Positions 10,172 to 24,097 of a DNA stretch of 64,000 bases are shown here, piece by piece. Below the pieces are notes generated by a model. The model had not been told where the DNA came from, searched no databases, and saw only the letters and a program-made list of their open reading frames with translations. Within the stretch, counting starts at the first letter, position 1. Every line of letters starts with the position of its first letter. This DNA is from Hyperoodon ampullatus (lineage: Eukaryota > Chordata > Mammalia > Artiodactyla > Ziphiidae): positions 2,914,001 to 2,978,000 of the forward strand of contig CATKHW010000422.1 in assembly GCA_949752795.1 (NCBI GenBank), in the 5' to 3' direction. A program made the position numbers and the translations under genes.

Positions 10172-11909
10172 CTTGGCCAAAAAGGGCGTATGCGTTTTCT
10201 CCTGAATATATTCAGGAGAAAACGCATACGCCCTTTTTGGCCAAGCAAGCAAGCGGGCAATGCAAATCTGCACTACAAAGAAGTATCACTTCCCACCGGT
10301 CAAAAGGGACATCCACAAAATGTGTAAAAACCAGAAAGGCAAGACAGGCCCTGGAGAACAGGGAGCCTTGTTATGCTGATGGGCGGGATGTAAATTGCCA
10401 ACTGCCTCTCTGGAGGAGTGCATTGTGTTCCCTAAAACAAGTAAACAACAGAGCTACAGAGCCAAGGGCACTTCCAGTCAGGGAATATACCTTGGGAAAA
10501 CTGAAAATCAAAAAGACACAGCCACCCCAAAATTTAGGGCTGCACTGCTTACAAGGACCTCAACTTGGGTACACCTTAAATATCCCAGGAAATATAAAAA
10601 TGGTTCAAAAAATTGTGGTACTTACGTACGATTTAATATCCCTCAGCCATGAAATCAATGTCATAAGACCAGTAGCAGCAAAATGGGTGGATTCAGGTAC
10701 GATGATTCTAAGTGAAATAAGTCACACAGAAAAAGAAACTTATCATAAGATATCACTTATGAAGATCCTGTAAACATGGCTACACTTGAACTGAGTTAGG
10801 AAAGAGAACAGTGTCTCACATTTAGAAAACACTCTTATGCCTGCTTAAGGGGGAAGGAGAGGTGGGGTGATGCATAAAACCAGAGTTTGATATAAGCACA
10901 GGTACCGTTCCAAAAACCAACTATGGAATAGACAAGACCTACACCTTCCTCAGTGAAAGGGACTCAAAACCCCATATTTCCCGCAGAGGAATATATCTGA
11001 CTAGTAAGAATCTTAAAACCTAGGTATTGATATGTCTCCGTAAGGGAATCAAGTGTGTCTAGACTGGGATAAATATGGCAGCGAGAATCAGCTCAAACCC
11101 ACTATAAAAAGGAATTTCAAAAATAAAACAAAAAAACTGGGAAATTCTTTACAATTCCTTCAGGGTCCCTGATGAAACCTGAAATGACCCTATCTACAAT
11201 GACAGCTGGATGTGGCATAAGGCTGGACACTTGGGACTGAGAGGATTAGTGAGATTGGGTGAGCAAATGCAGACCCTTTAAAGCAATAATGCATGGCACA
11301 CATTCCATGGGTCCCAACTCTCCAGGTTGAAGGGAATATTACTACAGATATACCATGTACGGGAATCCTAGAGAACGGACACACTGTGAATACGAAAGGT
11401 TTCTAAAACTCAACGAATAGTCCCTCTCCTGGTGCTCCGGTTTGACTTTCCATCTGCTTTATTATCAACCTCCCAACTTGGAGAGACAGCCCCTTTAACC
11501 TCCTGGTTCGCACAGGTTGCCAATTTGGCAGAGGATGAAAGGGAAGAGGGAGAACCAATGAGAGAGTAGCTGTTAGGCATTTGGACGGGCACATATCACT
11601 GTAATTTCCCGGCAGGAAGAAGAATTAACCAAAGTCTCAGCCACCCACCGGGAATCAGTATAGATCCTGAACCAAAATTTTGGACTTGCGGTCAGCTCAC
11701 CAAAAACGAGTTGAAAAATGGAGCTCAGGGGCACAGCAATTCACAAACTGGCCGAGTAATAAAGGACAACTATCGTCCAAAAATCTGTTGAGGGAAGGCA
11801 ACGAGGCGGACTTCAAAGCGTGGCAGAATAGCAGGAAACAGATTTCAAGAGGTACGTTGGAATTGCCTTTAAAGCACAGGAAGAGGGGCACAACTTCGAC
11901 AATGATGCA
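10172..11909 (+). repeat. Monomer M6 (1,738 bp)
   Basis: Palindrome 10172-10245 perfect. L1 part 10259-11136. A-type with a 1-bp deletion near 10480. Marks: CGATTTAATATCC near 10630, CCTAGGTATTG near 11020, GGGTCCCTGATG near 11165, GGATTAGTGAG and ATACCATGTAC. The last two marks recur in M14. Confidence 0.95.
10237..10773 (+). pseudogene. 178-residue chimeric frame created by a 1-bp deletion (M6)
   Basis: A single T lost near 10480 (AGTCAGGG instead of AGTCTAGGG) removes the usual TAG. It joins the first ORF2-remnant frame to the last one, so the frame runs from 10237 to the natural ORF2 stop at 10771-10773. It is the longest open frame found in the array. It starts at TTG within the palindrome, and its middle part is out of frame relative to L1. 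I regard it as a mutational accident. Confidence 0.75.
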
Positions 11910-13648
11910 CTTGGCCAAAAAGGGCGTATGCGTTTTCTCCTGAATATATTCAGGAGAAAACGCATACGCCCTTTTTGGCCAAGCAAGCAAGCGGGCAATG
12001 CAAATCTGCACTACAAAGAAGTATCACTTCCCACCAGTCAAAAGGGACATCCACAAAATGTGTAAAAACCAGAAAGGCAAGACAGGCCCTGGAGAACAGG
12101 GTGCCTTGTTATGCTGATGGGAGGGATGTAAATTGCCAACTGCCTCTCTGGAGGAGTGCATTGTGTTCCCTAAAACAAGTAAACAACAGAGCTACAGAGC
12201 CAAGGGCACTTCCAGTCTAGGGAATATACCTTGGGAAAACTGAAAATCAAAAAGACACAGGCACCCCAAAATTTAGGGCTGCACTGCTTACAAGGACCTC
12301 AACTTGGGTACACCTTAAATATCCCAGGAAATATAAAAATGGTTCAAAAAATTGTGGTACTTACGTACGATGGAATATCCCTCAGCCATGAAATCAATGT
12401 CATAAGACCAGTAGCAGCAAAATGGGTGGATTCAGGTACGATGATTCTAAGTGAAATAAGTCACACAGAAAAAGAAACTTATCATAAGATATCACTTATG
12501 AAGATCCTGTAAACATGGCTACACTTGAACTGAGTTAGGAAAGAGAACAGTGTCTCACATTTAGAAAACACTCTTATGCCTGCTTAAGGGGGAAGGAGAG
12601 GTGGGGTGATGCATAAAACCAGAGATTGATATAAGCACAGGTACCGTTCCAAAAACCAACTATGGAATAGACAAGACCTACACCTTCCTCAGTGAAAGGG
12701 ACTCAAAACCCCATATTTCCCGCAGAGGAATATATCTGACTAGTAAGAATCTTAAAACCTATGTATTGATATGTCTCCGTAAGGGAATCAAGTGTGTCTA
12801 GACTGGGATAAATATGGCAGCGAGAATCAGCTCAAACCCACTATAAAAAGGAATTTCAAAAATAAAACAAAAAAACTGGGAAATTCTTTACAATTCCTTC
12901 AGGGTCTCTGATGAAACCTGAAATGACCCTATCTACAATGACAGCTGGATGTGGCATAAGGCTGGACACTTGGGACTGAGAGGATTGGTGAGATTGGGTG
13001 AGCAAATGCAGACCCTTTAAAGCAATAATGCATGGCACACATTCCATGGGTCCCAACTCTCCAGGTTGAAGAGAATATTACTACAGATATAACATGTACG
13101 GGAATCCTAGAGAACGGACACACTGTGAATACGAAAGGTTTCTAAAACTCAACGAATAGTCCCTCTCCTGGTGCTCCGGTTTGACTTTCCATCTGCTTTA
13201 TTATCAACCTCCCAACTTGGAGAGACAGCCCCTTTAACCTCCTGGTTCGCACAGGTTGCCAATTTGGCAGAGGATGAAAGGGAAGAGGGAGAACCAATGA
13301 GAGAGTAGCTGTTAGGCATTTGGACGGGCACATATCACTGTAATTTCCCGGCAGGAAGAAGAATTAACCAAAGTCTCAGCCACCCACCGGGAATCAGTAT
13401 AGATCCTGAACCAAAATTTTGGACTTGCGGTCAGCTCACCAAAAACGAGTTGAAAAATGGAGCTCAGGGGCACAGCAATTCACAAACTGGCCGAGTAATA
13501 AAGGACAACTATCGTCCAAAAATCTGTTGAGGGAAGGCAACGAGGCGGACTTGAAAGCGAGGCAGAATAGCAGGAAACAGATTTCAAGAGGTACGTTGGA
13601 ATCGCCTTTAAAGCACAGGAAGAGGGGCACAACTTCGACAATGATGCA
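11910..13648 (+). repeat. Monomer M7 (1,739 bp)
   Basis: Palindrome 11910-11983 perfect. L1 part 11997-12875. A-type. Marks: CACCAGTC and GGGTGCCTTG as in M1, GGGAGGGATG near 12119, CAGGCACCCC near 12258, CAGAGATTGAT near 12620, GAAGAGAATATT near 13068. Confidence 0.95.
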
Positions 13649-15387
13649 CTTGGACAAAAAGGGCGTATGCGTTTTCTCCTGAATATATTCAGGAGAAAAC
13701 GCATACGCCCTTTTTGGCCAAGCAAGCAAGCGGGCAATGCAAATCTGCACTACAAAGAAGTATCACTTCCCACCGGTCAAAAGGGACATCCACAAAATGT
13801 GTAAAAACCAGAAAGGCAAGACAGGCCCTGGAGAACAGGGAGACTTGTTATGCTGATGGGCGGGATGTAAATTGCCAACTGCCTCTCTGGAGGAGTGCAT
13901 TGTGTTCCCTAAAACAAGTAAACAACAGAGCTACAGAGCCAAGGGCACTTCCAGTCTCGGGAATATACCTTGGGAAAACTGAAAATCAAAAAGACACAGC
14001 CACCCCAAAATTTAGGGCTGCACTGCTTACAAGGACCTCAACTTGGGTACACCTTAAATATCCCAGGAAATATAAAAATGGTTCAAAAAATTGTGGTACT
14101 TACGTACGATGGCATATCCCTCAGCCATGAAATCAATGTCATAAGACCAGTAGCAGCAAAATGGGTGGATTCAGGTACGATGATTCTAAGTGAAATAAGT
14201 CACACAGAAAAAGAAACTTATCATAAGATATCACTTATGAAGATCCTGTAAACATGGCTACACTTGAACTGAGTTAGGAAAGAGAACAGTGTCTCACATT
14301 TAGAAAACACTCTTATGCCTGCTTAAGGGGGAAGGAGAGGTGGGGTGATGCATAAAACCAGAGTTTGATATAAGCACAGGTACCGTTCCAAAAACCAACT
14401 ATGGAATAGACAAGACCTACACCTTCCTCAGTGAAAGGGACTCAAAACCCCATATTTCCCGCAGAGGAATATATCTGACTAGTAAGAATCTTAAAACCTA
14501 TGTATTGATATGTCTCCGTAAGGGAATCAAGTGTGTCTAGACTGGGATAAATATGGCAGCGAGAATCAGCTCAAACCCACTATAAAAAGGAATTTCAAAA
14601 ATAAAACAAAAAAACTGGGAAATTCTTTACAATTCCTTCAGGGTCTCTGATGAAACCTGAAATGACCCTATCTACAATGACAGCTGGATGTGGCATAAGG
14701 CTGGACACTTGGGACTGAGAGGATTGGTGAGATTGGGTGAGCAAATGCAGACCCTTTAAAGCAATAATGCATGGCACACATTCCATGGGTCCCAACTCTC
14801 CAGGTTGAAGGGAATATTACTACAGATATAACATGTACGGGAATCCTAGAGAACGGACACACTGTGAATACGAAAGGTTTCTAAAACTCAACGAATAGTC
14901 CCTCTCCTGGTGCTCCGGTTTGACTTTCCATCTGCTTTATTATCAACCTCCCAACTTGGAGAGACAGCCCCTTTAACCTCCTGGTTCGCGCAGGTTGCCA
15001 ATTTGGCAGAGGATGAAAGGGAAGAGGGAGAACCAATGAGAGAGTAGCTGTTAGGCATTTGGACGGGCACATATCACTGTAATTTCCCGGCAGGAAGAAG
15101 AATTAACCAAAGTCTCAGCCACCCACCGGGAATCAGTATAGATCCTGAACCAAAATTTTGGACTTGCGGTCAGCTCACCAAAAACGAGTTGAAAAATGGA
15201 GCTCAGGGGCACAGCAATTCACAAACTGGCCGAGTAATAAAGGACAACTATCGTCCAAAAATCTGTTGAGGGAAGGCAACGAGGCGGACTTGAAAGCGAG
15301 GCAGAATAGCAGGAAACAGATTTCAAGAGGTACGTTGGAATCGCCTTTAAAGCACAGGAAGAGGGGCACAACTTCGACAATGATGCA
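13649..15387 (+). repeat. Monomer M8 (1,739 bp)
   Basis: Palindrome 13649-13722 with C to A at 13654. L1 part 13736-14614. A-type. Marks: GGGAGACTTG near 13837, TCG for TAG, GGCATATCC, GTTCGCGCAGG near 14985. It pairs with M2 at 10,434 bp. Confidence 0.95.
13714..14130 (+). pseudogene. 138-residue L1 ORF2 remnant frame (M8)
   Basis: It has the same TCG replacement of the TAG as the M2 frame and ends in the same WHIPQP because both copies share GGCATATCC. The two frames are 10,434 bp apart and mark M2 and M8 as close relatives. Confidence 0.75.
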
Positions 15388-17131
15388 CTTGGCCAAAAAG
15401 GGCGTATGCGTTTTCTCCTGAATATATTCAGGAGAAAACGCATACGCCCTTTTTGGCCAAGCAAGCAAGCGGGCAATGCAAATCTGCACTACAAAGAAGT
15501 ATCACTTCCCACCGGTCAAAAGGGACATCCACAAAATGTGTAAAAACCAGAAAGGCAAGACAGGCCCTGGAGAACAGGGAGCCTTGTTATGCTGATGGGC
15601 GGGATGTAATTTGCCAACTGCCTCTCTGGAGGAGTGCATTGTGTTCCCTAAAACAAGTAAACAACAGAGCTACAGAGCCAAGGGCACTTCCAGTCTAGGG
15701 AATATACCTTGGGAAAACTGAAAATCAAAAAGACACAGCCACCCCAAAATTTAGGGCTGCACTGCTTACAAGGACCTCAACTTGGGTACACCTTAAATAT
15801 CCCAGGAAATATAAAAATGGTTCAAAAAATTGTGGTACTTACGTACGATGGAATATCCCTCAGCCATGAAATCAATGTCATAAGACCAGTAGCAGCAAAA
15901 TGGGTGGATTCAGGTACGATGATTCTAAGTGAAATAAGTCACACAGAAAAAGAAACTTATCATAAGACATCACTTATGAAGATCCTGTAAACATGGCTAC
16001 ACTTGAACTGAGTTAGGAAAGAGAACAGTGTCTCACATTTAGAAAACACTCTTATGCCTGCTTAAGGGGGAAGGAGAGGTGGGGTGATGCATAAAACCAG
16101 AGTTTGATATAAGCACAGGTACCGTTCCAAAAACCAACTATGGAATAGACAAGACCTACACCTTCCTCAGTGAAAGGGACTCAAAACCCCATATTTCCCG
16201 CAGAGGAATATATCTGACTAGTAAAGTAAGAATCTTAAAACTTATGTATTGATATGTCTCCGTAAGGGAATCAAGTGTGTCTAGACTGGGATAAATATGG
16301 CAGCGAGAATCAGCTCAAACCCACTATAAAAAGGAATTTCAAAAATAAAACAAAAAAACTGGGAAATTCTTTACAATTCCTTCAGGGTCTCTGATGAAAC
16401 CTGAAATGACCCTATCTACAATGACAGCTGGATGTGGCATAAGGCTGGACACTTGGGACTGAGAGGATTGGTGAGATTGGGTGAGCAAATGCAGACCCTT
16501 TAAAGCAATAATGCATGGCACACATTCCATGGGTCCCAACTCTCCAGGTTGAAGGGAATATTACTACAGATATAACATGTACGGGAATCCTAGAGAACGG
16601 ACACACTGTGAATACGAAAGGTTTCTAAAACTCAACGAATAGTCCCTCTCCTGGTGCTCCGGTTTGACTTTCCATCTGCTTTATTATCAACCTCCCAACT
16701 TGGAGAGACAGCCCCTTTAACCTCCTGGTTCGCACAGGTTGCCAATTTGGCAGAGGATGAAAGGGAAGAGGGAGAACCAATGAGAGAGTAGCTGTTAGGC
16801 ATTTGGACGGGCACATATCACTGTAATTTCCCGGCAGGAAGAAGAATTAACCAAAGTCTCAGCCACCCACCGGGAATCAGTATAGATCCTGAACCAAAAT
16901 TTTGGACTTGCGGTCAGCTCACCAAAAACGAGTTGAAAAATGGAGCTCAGGGGCACAGCAATTCACAAACTGGCCGAGTAATAAAGGACAACTATCGTCC
17001 AAAATTCTGTTGAGGGAAGGCAACGAGGCGGAATTCAAAGCGTGGCAGAATAGCAGGAAACAGATTTCAAGAGGTACGTTGGAATTGCCTTTAAAGCACA
17101 GGAAGAGGGGCACAACTTCGACAATGATGCA
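15388..17131 (+). repeat. Monomer M9 (1,744 bp)
   Basis: Palindrome 15388-15461 perfect. L1 part 15475-16358. GTAAA duplication at 16221-16225. A-type. Marks: GTAATTTGCC near 15606, AAGACATCAC near 15964, AAAACTTATG near 16238, AAAATTCTGTTG near 17000, GGAATTCAAAG near 17030. Confidence 0.95.
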
Positions 17132-18875
17132 CTTGGCCAAAAAGGGCGTATGCGTTTTCTCCTGAATATATTCAGGAGAAAACGCATACGCCCTTTTTGG
17201 CCAAGCAAGCAAGCGGGCAATGCAAATCTGCACTACAAAGAAGTATCACTTCCCACCGGTCAAAAGGGACATCCACAAAATGTGTAAAAACCAGAAAGGC
17301 AAGACAGGCCCTGGAGAACAGGGAGCCTTGTTATGCTGATGGGCGGGATGTAAATTGCCAACTGCCTCTCTGGAGGAGTGCATTGTGTTCCCTAAAACAA
17401 GTAAACAACAGAGCTACAGAGCCAAGGGCACTTCCAGTCTAGGGAATATACCATGGGAAAACTGAAAATCAAAAAGACACAGCCACCCCAAAATTTAGGG
17501 CTGCACTGCTTACAAGGACTTCAACTTGGGTACACCTTAAATATCCCAGGAAATATAAAAATGGTTCAAAAAATTGTGGTACTTACGTACGATGGAATAT
17601 CCCACAGCCATGAAATCAATGTCATAAGACCAGTAGCAGCAAAATGGGTGGATTCAGGTACGATGATTCTAAGTGAAATAAGTCACACAGAAAAAGAAAC
17701 TTATCATAAGATATCACTTATGAAGATCCTGTAAACATGGCTACACTTGAACTGAGTTAGGAAAGAGAACAGTGTCTCACATTTAGAAAACACTCTTATG
17801 CCTGCTTAAGGGGGAAGGAGAGGTGGGGTGATGCATAAAACCAGAGTTTCATATAAGCACAGGTACCGTTCCAAAAACCAACTATGGAATAGACAAGACC
17901 TACACCTTCCTCAGTGAAAGGGACTCAAAACCCCATATTTCCCGCAGAGGAATATATCTGACTAGTAAAGTAAGAATCTTAAAACCTATGTATTGATATG
18001 TCTCCGTAAGGGAATCAAGTGTGTCTAGACTGGGATAAATATGGCAGCGAGAATCAGCTCAAACCCACTATAAAAAGGAATTTCAAAAATAAAACAAAAA
18101 AACTGGGAAATTCTTTACAATTCCTTCAGGGTCTCTGATGAAACCTGAAATGACCCTATCTACAATGACAGCTGGATGTGGCATAAGGCTGGACACTTGG
18201 GACTGAGAGGATTGGTGAGATTGGGTGAGCAAATGCAGACCCTTTAAAGCAATAATGCATGGCACACATTCCATGGGTCCCAACTCTCCAGGTTGAAGGG
18301 AATATCACTACAGATATAACATGTACGGGAATCCTAGAGAACGGACACACTGTGAATACGAAAGGTTTCTAAAACTCAACGAATAGTCCCTCTCCTGGTG
18401 CTCCGGTTTGACTTTCCATCTGCTTTATTATCAACCTCCCAACTTGGAGAGACAGCCCCTTTAACCTCCTGGTTCGCACAGGTTGCCAATTTGGCAGAGG
18501 ATGAAAGGGAAGAGGGAGAACCAATGAGAGAGTAGCTGTTAGGCATTTGGACGGGCACATATCACTGTAATTTCCCGGCAGGAAGAAGAATTAACCAAAG
18601 TCTCAGCCACCCACCGGGAATCAGTATAGATCCTGAACCAAAATTTTGGACTTGCGGTCAGCTCACCAAAAACGAGTTGAAAAATGGAGCTCAGGGGCAC
18701 AGCAATTCACAAACTGGCCGAGTAATAAAGGACAACTATCGTCCAAAAATCTGTTGAGGGAAGGCAACGAGGCGGACTTGAAAGCGAGGCAGAATAGCAG
18801 GAAACAGATTTCCAGAGGTACGTTGGAATCGCCTTTAAAGCACAGGAAGAGGGGCACAACTTCGACAATGATGCA
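17132..18875 (+). repeat. Monomer M10 (1,744 bp)
   Basis: Palindrome 17132-17205 perfect. L1 part 17219-18102. GTAAA duplication at 17965-17969. A-type. Marks: ACCATGGGAAAAC near 17450, GGACTTCAAC, ATCCCACAGCC near 17599, GTTTCATATAAG near 17847, GAATATCACTAC near 18300, TTTCCAGAGG near 18808. Confidence 0.95.
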
Positions 18876-20614
18876 CTTGGCCAAAAAGGGCGTATGCGTT
18901 TTCTCCTGAATATATTCAGGAGAAAACGCATACGCCCTTTTTGGCCAAGCAAGCAAGCGGGCAATGCAAATCTGCACTACAAAGAAGTATCACTTCCCAC
19001 CGGTCAAAAGGGACATCCACAAAATGTGTAAAAACCAGAAAGGCAAGACAGGCCCTGGAGAACAGGGAGCCTTGTTATGCTGATGGGCGGGATGTAAATT
19101 GCCAACTGCCTCTCTGGAGGAGTGCATTGTGTTCCCTAAAACAAGTAAACAACAGAGCTACAGAGCCAAGGGCACTTCCAGTCTCGGGAATATACCTTGG
19201 GAAAACTGAAAATCAAAAAGACACAGCCACCCCAAAATTTAGGGCTGCACTGCTTACAAGGACCTCAACTTGGGTACACCTTAAATATCCCAGGAAATAT
19301 AAAAATGGTTCAAAAAATTGTGGTACTTACGTACGATGGAATATCCCTCAGCCATGAAATCAATGTCATAAGACCAGTAGCAGCAAAATGGGTGGATTCA
19401 GGTACGATGATTCTAAGTGAAATAAGTCACACAGAAAAAGAAACTTATCATAAGATATCACTTATGAAGATCCTGTAAACATGGCTACACTTGAACTGAG
19501 TTAGGAAAGAGAACAGTGTCTCACATTTAGAAAACACTCTTATGCCTGCTTAAGGGGGAAGGAGAGGTGGGGTGATGCATAAAACCAGAGTTTGATATAA
19601 GCACAGGTACCGTTCCAAAAACCAACTATGGAATAGACAAGACCTACACCTTCCTCAGTGAAAGGGACTCAAAACCCCATATTTCCCGCAGAGGAATATA
19701 TCTGACTAGTAAGAATCTTAAAACCTATGTATTGATATGTGTCCGTAAGGGAATCAAGTGTGTCTAGACTGGGATAAATATGGCAGCGAGAATCAGCTCA
19801 AACCCACTATAAAAAGGAATTTCAAAAATAAAACAAAAAAACTGGGAAATTCTTTACAATTCCTTCAGGGTCTCTGATGAAACCTGAAATGACCCTATCT
19901 ACAATGACAGCTGGATGTGGCATAAGGCTGGACACTTGGGACTGAGAGGATTGGTGAGATTGGGTGAGCAAATGCAGACCCTTTAAAGCAATAATGCATG
20001 GCACACATTCCATGGGTCCCAACTCTCCAGGTTGAAGGGAATATTACTACAGATATAACATGTACGGGAATCCTAGAGAACGGACACACTGTGAATACGA
20101 AAGGTTTCTAAAACTCAACGAATAGTCCCTCTCCTGGTGCTCCGGTTTGACTTTCCATCTGCTTTATTATCAACCTCCCAACTTGGAGAGACAGCCCCTT
20201 TAACCTCCTGGTTCGCACAGGTTGCCAATTTGGCAGAGGATGAAAGGGAAGAGGGAGAACCAATGAGAGAGTAGCTGTTAGGCATTTGGACGGGCACATA
20301 TCACTGTAATTTCCCGGCAGGAAGAAGAATTAACCAAAGTCTCAGCCACCCACCGGGAATCAGTATAGATCCTGAACCAAAATTTTGGACTTGCGGTCAG
20401 CTCACCAAAAACGAGTTGAAAAATGGAGCTCAGGGGCACAGCAATTCACAAACTGGCCGAGTAATAAAGGACAACTATCGTCCAAAAATCTGTTGAGGGA
20501 AGGCAACGAGGCGGACTTGAAAGCGTGGCAGAATAGCAGGAAACAGATTTCAAGAGGTACGTTGGAATCGCCTTTAAAGCACAGGAAGAGGGGCACAACT
20601 TCGACAATGATGCA
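18876..20614 (+). repeat. Monomer M11 (1,739 bp)
   Basis: Palindrome 18876-18949 perfect. L1 part 18963-19841. A-type. Marks: TCG for TAG near 19181 and ATGTGTCCG near 19738. Confidence 0.95.
18941..19357 (+). pseudogene. 138-residue L1 ORF2 remnant frame (M11)
   Basis: TCG replaces the TAG as in M2 and M8, but the end reads WNIPQP, so the GGCATATCC change of M2 and M8 is absent. The TCG variant therefore sits on at least two backgrounds. Confidence 0.7.
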
Positions 20615-22353
20615 CTTGGCCAAAAAGGGCGTATGTGTTTTCTCCTGAATATATTCAGGAGAAAACGCATACGCCCTTTTTGGCCAAGCAAGCAAGCGGG
20701 CAATGCAAATCTGCACTACAAAGAAGTATCACTTCCCACCAGTCAAAAGGGACATCCACAAAATGTGTAAAAACCAGAAAGGCAAGACAGGCCCTGGAGA
20801 ACAGGGTGCCTTGTTATGCTGATGGGCGGGATGTAAATTGCCAACTGCCTCTCTGGAGGAGTGCATTGTGTTCCCTAAAACAAGTAAACAACAGAGCTAC
20901 AGAGCCAAGGGCACTTCCAGTCTAGGGAATATACCTTGGGAAAACTGAAAATCAAAAAGACACAGCCACCCCAAAATTTAGGGCTGCACTGCTTACAAGG
21001 ACCTCAACTTGGGTACACCTTAAATATCCCAGGAAATATAAAAATGGTTCAAAAAATTGTGGTACTTACGTACGATGGAATATCCCTCAGCCATGAAATC
21101 AATGTCATAAGACCAGTAGCAGCAAAATGGGTGGATTCAGGTACGATGATTCTAAGTGAAATAAGTCACACAGAAAAAGAAACTTATCATAAGATATCAC
21201 TTATGAAGATCCTGTAAACATGGCTACACTTGAACTGAGTTAGGAAAGAGAACAGTGTCTCACATTTAGAAAACACTCTTATGCCTGCTTAAGGGGGAAG
21301 GAGAGGTGGGGTGATGCATAAAACCAGAGTTTGATATAAGCACAGGTACCGTTCCAAAAACCAACTATGGAATAGACAAGACCTACACCTTCCTCAGTGA
21401 AAGGGACTCAAAACCCCATATTTCCCGCAGAGGAATATATCTGACTAGTAAGAATCTTAAAACCTATGTATTGATATGTCTCCGTAAGGGAATCAAGTGT
21501 GTCTAGACTGGGATAAATATGGCAGCGAGAATCAGCTCAAACCCACTATAAAAAGGAATTTCAAAAATAAAACAAAAAAACTGGGAAATTCTTTACAATT
21601 CCTTCAGGGTCTCTGATGAAACCTGAAATGACCCTATCTACAATGACAGCTGGATGTGGCATAAGGCTGGACACTTGGGACTGAGAGGATTGGTGAGATT
21701 GGGTGAGCAAATGCAGACCCTTTAAAGCAATAATGCATGGCACACATTCCATGGGTCCCAACTCTCCAGGTTGAAGGGAATATTACTACAGATATAACAT
21801 GTACGGGAATCCTAGAGAACGGACACACTGTGAATACGAAAGGTTTCTAAAACTCAACGAATAGTCCCTCTCCTGGTGCTCCGGTTTGACTTTCCATCTG
21901 CTTTATTATCAACCTCCCAACTTGGAGAGACAGCCCCTTTAACCTCCTGGTTCGCACAGGTTGCCAATTTGGCAGAGGATGAAAGGGAAGAGGGAGAACC
22001 AATGAGAGAGTAGCTGTTAGGCATTTGGACGGGCACATATCACTGTAATTTCCCGGCAGGAAGAAGAATTAACCAAAGTCTCAGCCACCCACCGGGAATC
22101 AGTATAGATCCTGAACCAAAATTTTGGACTTGCGGTCAGCTCACCAAAAACGAGTTGAAAAATGGAGCTCAGGGGCACAGCAATTCACAAACTGGCCGAG
22201 TAATAAAGGACAACTATCGTCCAAAAATCTGTTGAGGGAAGGCAACGAGGCGGACTTGAAAGCGAGGCAGAATAGCAGGAAACAGATTTCAAGAGGTACG
22301 TTGGAATCGCCTTTAAAGCACAGGAAGAGGGGCACAACTTCGACAATGATGCA
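20615..22353 (+). repeat. Monomer M12 (1,739 bp)
   Basis: Palindrome 20615-20688 with CpG to TpG at 20636. L1 part 20702-21580. A-type. Carries CACCAGTC and GGGTGCCTTG as in M1 and M7. Confidence 0.95.
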
Positions 22354-24097
22354 CTTGGCCTAAAAGGGCGTATGCGTTTTCTCCTGAATATATTCAGGAG
22401 AAAACGCATACGCCCTTTTTGGCCAAGCAAGCAAGCGGGCAATGCAAATCTGCACTACAAAGAAGTATCACTTCCAACCGGTCAAAAGGGACATCCACAA
22501 AATGTGTAAAAACCAGAAAGGCAAGACAGGCCCTGGAGAACAGGGAGCCTTGTTATGCTGATGGGCGGGATGTAAATTGCCAACTGCCTCTCTGGAGGAG
22601 TGCATTGTGTTCCCTAAAACAAGTAAACAACAGAGCTACAGAGCCAAGGGCACTTCCAGTCTAGGGAATATACCTTGGGAAAACTGAAAATCAAAAAGAC
22701 ACAGCCACCCCAAAATTTAGGGCTGCACTGCTTACAAGGACCTCAACTTGGGTACACCTTAAATATCCCAGGAAATATAAAAATGGTTCAAAAAATTGTG
22801 GTACTTACGTACGATGGAATATCCCTCAGCCATGAAATCAATGTCATAAGACCAGTAGCAGCAAAATGGGTGGATTCAGGTACGATGATTCTAAGTGAAA
22901 TAAGTCACACAGAAAAAGAAACTTATCATAAGACATCACTTATGAAGATCCTGTAAACATGGCTACACTTGAACTGAGTTAGGAAAGAGAACAGTGTCTC
23001 ACATTTAGAAAACACTCTTATGCCTGCTTAAGGGGGAAGGAGAGGTGGGGTGATGCATAAAACCAGAGTTTGATATAAGCACAGGTACCGTTCCAAAAAC
23101 CAACTATGGAATAGCCAAGACCTACACCTTCCTCAGTGAAAGGGACTCAAAACCCCATATTTCCCGCAGAGGAATATATCTGACTAGTAAAGTAAGAATC
23201 TTAAAACCTATGTATTGATATGTCTCCGTAAGGGAATCAAGTGTGTCTAGACTGGGATAAATATGCCAGCGAGAATCAGCTCAAACCCACTATAAAAAGG
23301 AATTTCAAAAATAAAACAAAAAAACTGGGAAATTCTTTACAATTCCTTCAGGGTCTCTGATGAAACCTGAAATGACCCTATCTACAATGACAGCTGGATG
23401 TGGCATAAGGCTGGACACTTGGGACTGAGAGGATTGGTGAGATTGGGTGAGCAAATGCAGACCCTTTAAAGCAATAATGCATGGCACACATTCCATGGGT
23501 CCCAACTCTCCAGGTTGAAGGGAATATTACTACAGATATAACATGTACGGGAATCCTAGAGAACGGACACACTGTGAATACGAAAGGTTTCTAAAACTCA
23601 ACGAATAGTCCCTCTCCTGGTGCTCCGGTTTGACTTTCCATCTGCTTTATTATCAACCTCCCAACTTGGAGAGACAGCCCCTTTAACCTCCTGGTTCGCA
23701 CAGGTTGCCAATTTGGCAGAGGATGAAAGGGAAGAGGGAGAACCAATGAGAGAGTAGCTGTTAGGCATTTGGACGGGCACATATCACTGTAATTTCCCGG
23801 CAGGAAGAAGAATTAAACAAAGTCTCAGCCACCCACCGGGAATCAGTATAGATCCTGAACCAAAATTTTGGACTTGCGGTCAGCTCACCAAAAACGAGTT
23901 GAAAAATGGAGCTCAGGGGCACAGCAATTCACAAACTGGCCGAGTAATAAAGGACAACTATCGTCCAAAAGTCTGTTGAGGGAAGGCAACGAGGCGGACT
24001 TCAAAGCGTGGCAGAATAGCAGGAAACAGATTTCAAGAGGTACGTTGGAATTGCCTTTAAAGCACAGGAAGAGGGGCACAACTTCGACAATGATGCA
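22354..24097 (+). repeat. Monomer M13 (1,744 bp)
   Basis: Palindrome 22354-22427 with A to T at 22361. L1 part 22441-23324. GTAAA duplication at 23187-23191. A-type. Marks: CTTCCAACCGG near 22471, AAGACATCAC, ATAGCCAAG near 23111, ATGCCAGCG near 23264, AATTAAACAAAG near 23810, AAAAGTCTG near 23966. Confidence 0.95.
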
